Below are positions 58,545 through 64,000 of a stretch of 64,000 nucleotides of DNA, piece by piece. Under the pieces are notes generated by a model. It was not told the origin of the DNA. It did no database searches and was given only the letters and a program-made list of their open reading frames with translations. Made by a program: the position numbers and the translations under genes. This stretch comes from Sipunculus nudus (taxonomy: Eukaryota > Annelida > Sipuncula > Golfingiida > Sipunculidae). Every line of letters begins with the position of its first letter. Position 1 is the stretch's first letter. The DNA is taken from the NCBI GenBank assembly GCA_026874595.1, contig CM049317.1, positions 24,138,401 through 24,202,400 on the forward strand, written 5' to 3'.

Positions 58545-58830
58545 TCAGAAAAGTATGTGTTCATTACATTCTAATGCATGTGTTTGTGTGTATATTTTGT
58601 GGTTTGTTCATAATATAACTCGCGCAATCATGACCGGAAGCTCATGAAATTTTCAGGGCATTTCGAGAGAATCGAATTTGGTGTTGGTCCGGCACATGAT
58701 CAGGATCCAGAAACGTCATAAAGGAATAGTCTAAGTCTATATTTACTTATGCACGAATGAACCTATGAATATTTGCCGAATAAGTGAATGACGGAGGCAT
58801 GCATTCAGTAGAATGCAGATTTTTACTTTG
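58545..58830 (+). repeat. GCGGAGGC-type dispersed repeat, copy 4
   Basis: Contains AACTCGCGCAATCATGACCG, ATGAAATTTTCAGGGCATTT, GATCAGGATCCAG, GCACGAATGAACC and GAATAAGTGAATGACGGAGG in the same order as the copy at 45.4 kb. Confidence 0.6.
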
Positions 58831-61040
58831 GTAATGGGTACCTGCTCGTGAAACACAAGATTCGTCAGGTAATTTCCATATTTTTACTTGAGATTCCGAA
58901 ATAAGACTGCAAGTGTTGATCAGTACCTATGTGTACTGGAGTACGTGCATAAAAACGTATAAATTTGATCTTTAAAATGATCTATAATACACTCTGTACG
59001 TTCCAACTTATTAAAAGAAGACATGATTCAATGCATGTATAGAGCACACAGAATCATATTTCTCCTGTTTAAGAACACTTTCGTGTAATGCCTGACAAAG
59101 TGCTGAGCCCGTTGGACCACAGTGTTTTTTTTTATTATTTGAACATATTGCATTTGATCGATTTCGATAGGGAGAAGTCCATGCATCTTAAATCATAAGC
59201 CTTATTTAAAAAAAAATAGCAGTATAGCTTCCGACATTCGATGTGCAATATCTGACGTCCAATTAGAAGTCCATACCGAAATTCGTCTGGTGACATCCGG
59301 ATTTGTCTGGATAGGAAACCAAAAAATGCAGGGCGCTAGGCAAGGGCAGGGAAATACGTTATTGTGACAATAACAAGTTAGGAATGTAACTGCGGAGAGA
59401 TTTTTGCCATAATTGGATGAGTATAGAGACAAAATAATAAACTGGAAGAATCGCGATTCAGCCAAGATGGCAAACTATAGCAGGAAACGTTTTCATAATG
59501 AGTGAAAAAAAAAACGAGAACTAATCAGCGAAAGTCCTCACATCACTGTACATTTAGTATCATGGTTTATTCAAGAAAAACTCACATGAGCGAATAAATG
59601 CCATTTCATTATCTTATTGTATCTTTCACGGTTAACTTGTTTTCTTTACACACAAGGTTTCATCCTGAATTCATATTTTTTTTTCAAGTTCAGAGTGCCA
59701 GCACCTGTTTCTACCGCAAAACTGACGGGATGCCCTGGATCCTACTCTGTAAATGCTCAATTAGGAATCATGTACCATTTGTTTTAGCGATATATGCGTG
59801 CAGTATCAATATGTATCAGTGTCAATATGTATGTGTATGAATATATATAATATTTTGTACAACAGATGATCAAGCACAGCCTTCTATGGGACAGATTCAA
59901 TGGGACAGATAAAACATTATAAAACATTCAGATAAAACATTCAGTTCAGATAAAACATTCAATCACGTTCAAATAAGAATACAGCTATATATTTGAAGTA
60001 TAAACGTTGAATTAAAACGGAATCGTAGCACAGCGCTTCTGAATAATGACAACTTTTGCACAATACAAATGCACGATTTAATGAAATTAAATGATCAATT
60101 GCAGTGCCCAGTTTTAACGTTTTTACCTTATTATAAGGCAGCCCAAAATGCCACAAAAGGCTGTGAATGTTAAGTGGCAAGCCAAGCATAGTCAAGAAAC
60201 ATACGGTATCTGTATGAAATATTACTTTGAAATATTAGTTTTAGCAAAGATTTATATATGAATATTAGGTTGTAAGAAGGACAAATTATGCTTATACGCT
60301 AGCTTAGCTTGTGAGGATTTCCAATTAACTTGTCATTTTGTTATTTTCTATTTAATTTAAGTAAAAAAATTGACCATGAACTCTTTATATTCGCAGGTTC
60401 GTGCTTTCAAGTTATTAGTTCCACACCTCCTTAATTAATATAAAAGTAGCATATAAAATTACCTACTTTCAATATTTCAAATATGTAAAATGCATATTCC
60501 TGTAAAATGTTAACGTTATTTGTCTTGTGTCCAAACTAATCCAAACAAATAATTAAATGAAAGAGAAACTGAATTGTTAACGCAAAACTGAGAGTGCTTT
60601 AAATTACAGGTAGCAAATAGTAAAAAATGGTAAGCACCACCGTACCTTTAGCTGTGGCTGATTTAACGGTTTCAAGGCCCCACCCAGGTTACTAGAGTTA
60701 TATTACCAGCTTGAAGCGCTGCGTAAGTACTCTCACCCAACCGTACCCCCAATCTGTTAAAGCGCATTAATGCACGTACACGCGGTTACGATAGCCTTTT
60801 CAAAACTCTTAAAAAAGAACTAAGATTTTAAAGCTGTGCGACCAACAACCTTACTAAAGTTGCTAGAGAAACACGCTATATCATCACCTGTATAGACGCC
60901 ACATGAGACTCGGTCTCAATGGCAACATAAACATGATATAGCTGACCTAAACCCTTTCAGAAACTGTACAAGTTAAGATTAAATGTGGGCATTACCATTT
61001 CAAGGCAAAGGTGCATGCATGACACTTTCTCAAAAAGTTA
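58831..61040. other. Noncoding stretch with a small tandem repeat
   Basis: At about 59880-59962 short units (GGGACAGAT; CAGATAAAACATT) are repeated several times. Otherwise no gene or defined element. Confidence 0.5.
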
Positions 61041-61044
61041 AAAA

Positions 61045-61238
61045 AGGATTTAGGAAAAGGATGGATTCAACCCAAGAGGACTAATGACAAAACCTAAATT
61101 AAAAAGGTTCCCAATTTCGGGATAAGAGGGGGTTCACACCGCAATAAAAATTAGCCTGAAACCCTTAGAAAGGTTGCGGCGCCTGAATGGGGGGGGGGGG
61201 GGCGGGGTCAGGGGGCCTGCTTTCTGGATCCGCGTCTG
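61045..61238 (-). mobile_element. hAT-like element end, same family as 40.6 kb
   Basis: From 61238 leftward the minus strand reads CAGACGCGGATCCAGAAAGC, then a C-rich zone, and later TTTAGGTTTTGTCATTAGTC and TCTTGGGTTGAATCCATCC, in the same order as 40618-40785. On the plus strand the zone at 61189-61216 is G-rich (a 14-base G-run, GGGG, GGGGG) and could form a G-quadruplex. The other terminus was not found. Confidence 0.6.
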
Positions 61239-62205
61239 GGAGGTTAATTAGTTTGTGAATGCATGCGGTTTTTGGGAAACAAATATAAAACTTTTAAGTA
61301 ATACATACCAAACCTGGAAAATCGAAGTATCTTGGAATATTTAAGGTAATAAATCTCAGATTCTTGGATTCCTAGAAGTCAGACTCAGGTGTTCGGACCG
61401 CTGAAGTAACAGTACGTCCGTGGGCAGGAGCTGCCACAGCTGCTGATTCAGCGTAAGCAGGTCTGGCTCTTGTCCGGCGAGCGTCCATTAAACTCCCAAG
61501 GTGGAGAATGACTGACACGGGCCCGTCGGCAGACCCGAGGCATTGTTAGCCCGGGCGGGCCTTAAAATGTTCCGCAGCAAGCTGTAATAAATCACGCAGT
61601 TATCAACAGAAGTGGTTTGAACTAAGTGAATGTTGCCTGGTTTGCCTGACCGGGGGCCTTGAAGATATACAGGATGGAAAGTATTGTCAAGTTACATTTC
61701 GGTCTACACCCAGACACGTTCAACCGTTTTTCCGTTCGTAAATATACCGTCCGCCCTCAAGTGTGAAAGCCAGACATGAAGACTTGATGAGCAGGAAGGG
61801 CAACCGACGAAAATTAAAAGGTTTTCGAAGACAATACGATCCCGAAGTTATATACATGGTATATATATAGGTATAAACTTGACCCCACTGTCCCGGGGTC
61901 TATAATTATTTTTCACTCCAATGACGTGTTTAACCTTTTATTTTCAGATACAGAAGTAATTATCCTGATAAAGTAGCGTCTGCCATTAATGTTAATCTTG
62001 GAAATGATATATAAATATATATCTGTTTGTTATATATACCAAATAAATATATTTTTTATATGTATATATACTGTGCATGTCACGTTCCATTCAGGTTTTC
62101 ATTTTGATTTCTCATTGTTAAGTTGTTTACTATGATACAACTATGTCCACCTCAGTGTCAATTTGTTTCATTCAGCCAGTATATTTGCAATGAACATCTC
62201 AATTC
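61239..62205. other. Noncoding, with a GC-richer block at 61.37-61.65 kb
   Basis: The 61370-61650 block is markedly more GC-rich than its surroundings (GGGCCCGTCGGCAGACCCGA, GCCCGGGCGGGCC) and lacks repeat words seen elsewhere. A short minus-strand frame there (DARRTRARPAYAESAAVAAP) could be an exon piece or chance. No other gene signal. Confidence 0.35.
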
Positions 62206-62208
62206 TAA

Positions 62209-62209
<1 letters not shown>

Positions 62210-62253
<44 letters not shown>

Positions 62254-62261
62254 AATTATTA

Positions 62262-62301
<40 letters not shown>

Positions 62302-62320
62302 ACTTATTATCATTATTATA

Positions 62321-62361
<41 letters not shown>
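62210..62361. repeat. (TTA)n array, about 150 bp
   Basis: A trinucleotide array with TACTATAATTATTATCATTA interruptions. The poly-isoleucine frame through it is an artefact. Confidence 0.95.
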
Positions 62362-62362
<1 letters not shown>

Positions 62363-62409
62363 GCTCTCTTTTCATTATTATTATTTTTTTGTTGGAGATA
62401 GCCTGCTCT

Positions 62410-62727
62410 ATTTTTTAAGTTTTAGCTTAAGTTTATGTACATCTGAATAATTCCATTTGGTTACGGAATACGTGAGGGGGCAGTTTCGCACGCTTTCTCT
62501 TGACATATATCTTTGGGTTAATCAGGCCTGGTGACGACTGTACCTGGCTGTGTAACCGTTACCATTGCTGTGTCATACAACCGAGAAAAACCCGAAAGGC
62601 ACTTGTTTGTGAATGAAACACGGCCGTTGGGCACGGCCTTCCCATTAAGCCTGCCACACCGCCTCGGCTGAGATTCGATCTCACGATCTTTCGGCTTTGA
62701 GTCATATGCTTTACCCCTGAACCTAAG
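62410..62727 (-). mobile_element. tRNA-derived SINE
   Basis: The minus strand starts with a tRNA-like head, GGTTCAGGGGTAAAGCATAT (A-box region) followed by GAGATCGAATCTCAGC (B-box-like). A body with CGGTTGTATGACACAGCAAT follows, and a tail ends GGAATTATTCAGATGTACAT. The body and tail match 8648-8905, giving two copies in the window. Confidence 0.65.
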
Positions 62728-63440
62728 AAGCCTATAGTGATCACGGTGTCAGTCCGTCCTTCCGTCCTTCCGTCCCTCAGTGACACTTTTTTTTCGCGCG
62801 CGATAACTCAACGAAAACCTAATGTAGCTTTCCCAATTTAACAGGGATGATTGGTAATTAAAGAAATGTCGGAATTCCAATATGGCCGCCACAGCCCGAT
62901 CGCTGATTTTATTGCACGATAACTCAACAACAACAAACTGCAGCTTTCCTAAATTCACAGGGATGATTGGTACCTAAGAGGGCTCCAGGCCTATTGAATT
63001 ACAGACCTGTCGGAATTCCAATATGGCTGCCACAGCCCGATCGCTGTTTTTCTTTTGCGCGCGATAACTCAACAGCAACTTACTGCGGCTTTCCCAAATT
63101 CACAAGGGTGATTGGTTCCTATGAGGGCTACAGACCTATTGGATTACGGACCTGTTGGAATTAAAATATGGCCGCCACAGCCGGATCGCTGAATTTCTTT
63201 CGCACGCAATAAACTCAACAACAACCTATTGCAGCTTTCCCAAATTCACAGGGATGATTGGTACCTATAAGGGCTACAGACCTATTGAATTATAGACCTG
63301 TTGGTATTCCAATATGCTGCCACAGCCCGAACGCTGATTTTCTTTCGCGAGTGATAACTCAACAATAACCTACTGCAGCTTATCCAATTTCACAGGGGGT
63401 CATTGATGACTATGGTGGCTCCAGACTTGAATTACAGACT
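62728..63440 (+). repeat. 144-bp tandem repeat (five units)
   Basis: After CCTATAGTGATCACGGTGTC and a CCGTCCTTCCGTCC run, units recur with GCGCGATAACTCAAC-type starts at about 62798, 62917, 63060, 63204 and 63348. Spacing is 143-144 bp, except the first unit, which is about 25 bp shorter. Each unit holds TTCACAGGGATGATTGGTAC, a GAATTCCAATATGGC word and CACAGCCCGATCGCTG. The start sequence is shared with 9925-10335. Confidence 0.85.
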
Positions 63441-63555
63441 TGCTCATGTCCGACCACATCTAGTTATTGTTGTTGTTTTTGAATATAATAATAAACATAT
63501 TTATTTACATGGATTGTACAAATAGTTATTATAACTAATCGAGGCACTCTCCTTG
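63441..63555. other. AT-rich spacer
   Basis: No feature recognised. Confidence 0.4.
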
Positions 63556-63557
63556 GC

Positions 63558-63730
63558 TCCGGTGAAGGCGTTCGGTAGTCTGCAGGGGTGGAGGAAATCG
63601 GAGTACCCGGAGAAAACCACCGGCTTTGGACGGGCAACTACAACCCACTCTCATAGCCTCGCCGGGGATCGAACCGGGTCGCCAGCGGAGAGAGCCAAGC
63701 GTTTTACAACTCAGCTGGCTAGGCCCCTAT
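63558..63730 (-). mobile_element. tRNA-derived SINE with perfect B box
   Basis: The minus strand carries TAGCCAGCTGAG (A box, 63721-63710) and GGTTCGATCCC (B box, 63675-63665), the latter an exact match to the RNA polymerase III consensus. The following body includes GGTTTTCTCCGGGTACTCCG, a string I recall from many invertebrate repeat sequences. The tail ends near 63558. No tRNA anticodon arm of normal form is present. Copies should be abundant elsewhere in the genome. Confidence 0.75.
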
Positions 63731-64000
63731 ATTCAAGGTTACTATTATTATTATGGAATATCTCATATATTCTTGAGAGAAACACTCTGTAATTACGAAC
63801 GTCCACTTAACAGTTTTTCCTAACATTTGCATTAATCGATACTTTATGGAAGATACATCAAACAATGCCAACATATGATACCTCGAATACTTGTAACAGT
63901 CGCATATTCATTGTCCACGAAGAGTAGGATCTAAATCAGACAAAACTTTTGTTTCTTTTGTACAATAAATAACTTTGCGTGTACTACGGCTATATTGTCA
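63731..64000. other. Noncoding flank, no gene recognised
   Basis: AT-rich to the window end. Confidence 0.45.

Noticed and set aside
62123-62401. 92-codon plus-strand frame
   Set aside because: Mostly poly-isoleucine from the (TTA)n array.
1-64000. CRISPR array or prokaryotic operon
   Set aside because: No regularly spaced identical short repeats with unique spacers. Introns, SINEs and LINEs show that the DNA is eukaryotic.

Overview
This is a gene-poor, AT-rich eukaryotic window, most likely from a lophotrochozoan invertebrate such as a mollusc or a relative. That placement is an inference from an FMRFamide-receptor-like GPCR with a split 5' UTR, long (AT)n, (GA)n and (TTA)n arrays, tRNA-derived SINEs, Penelope-like and CR1/jockey-like retroelements, and hAT-type ends beginning CAG(G)GGCG. 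The species cannot be fixed from the sequence. I see one intact host gene; nearly all other interpretable content is mobile or repetitive DNA.

Layout. 0-13 kb: a decayed DNA transposase (about 0.65-1.32 kb), a 28-bp minisatellite with a 112-bp higher-order unit (2.09-2.82 kb), a broken LTR copy (4.45-4.91 kb), a SINE (8.6-8.9 kb), and smaller repeats. 13.9-15.3 kb: a single-exon GPCR coding region on the minus strand, with a splice acceptor upstream of its ATG and a polyadenylation signal downstream of its stop. 16.9-20.2 kb: a 5'-truncated, frameshifted non-LTR retrotransposon (LINE-A). 20.6-45 kb: dispersed MITE-like elements, a full-length solo LTR (22.8-23.7 kb), a 48-bp/96-bp tandem repeat readable as a 16-residue repeat, a MITE with long inverted ends (39.7-40.1 kb), and hAT-like ends. 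46.1-50.3 kb: a nested cluster in which a second LINE (LINE-B, minus strand) was split by an 866-bp element with TTAA flanks and 47-bp inverted ends, and by a Penelope-like fragment flanked by about 200-bp inverted repeats. 50.9-57.1 kb: two more LTR copies. 57.9-58.3 kb: a roughly 235-bp segment between (TA)n arrays that encodes hammerhead-ribozyme folds on both strands. 61-64 kb: hAT-like end, (TTA)n, two SINEs and a 144-bp tandem repeat.

The GPCR would act alone as a neuropeptide receptor at the cell surface; no partner genes are in view. The retroelements form a history: LINE-B is older than its TTAA-element and Penelope insertions, and several retroelement ends abut (TA)n arrays.

The most interesting signal is hammerhead-ribozyme architecture at two loci (48-49 kb and 58 kb), each with ribozyme folds on both strands in a divergent arrangement. 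At 58 kb the two ribozymes differ in sequence, so they are not simply two copies of one inverted repeat. All calls were made by eye; no database search or folding program was run.
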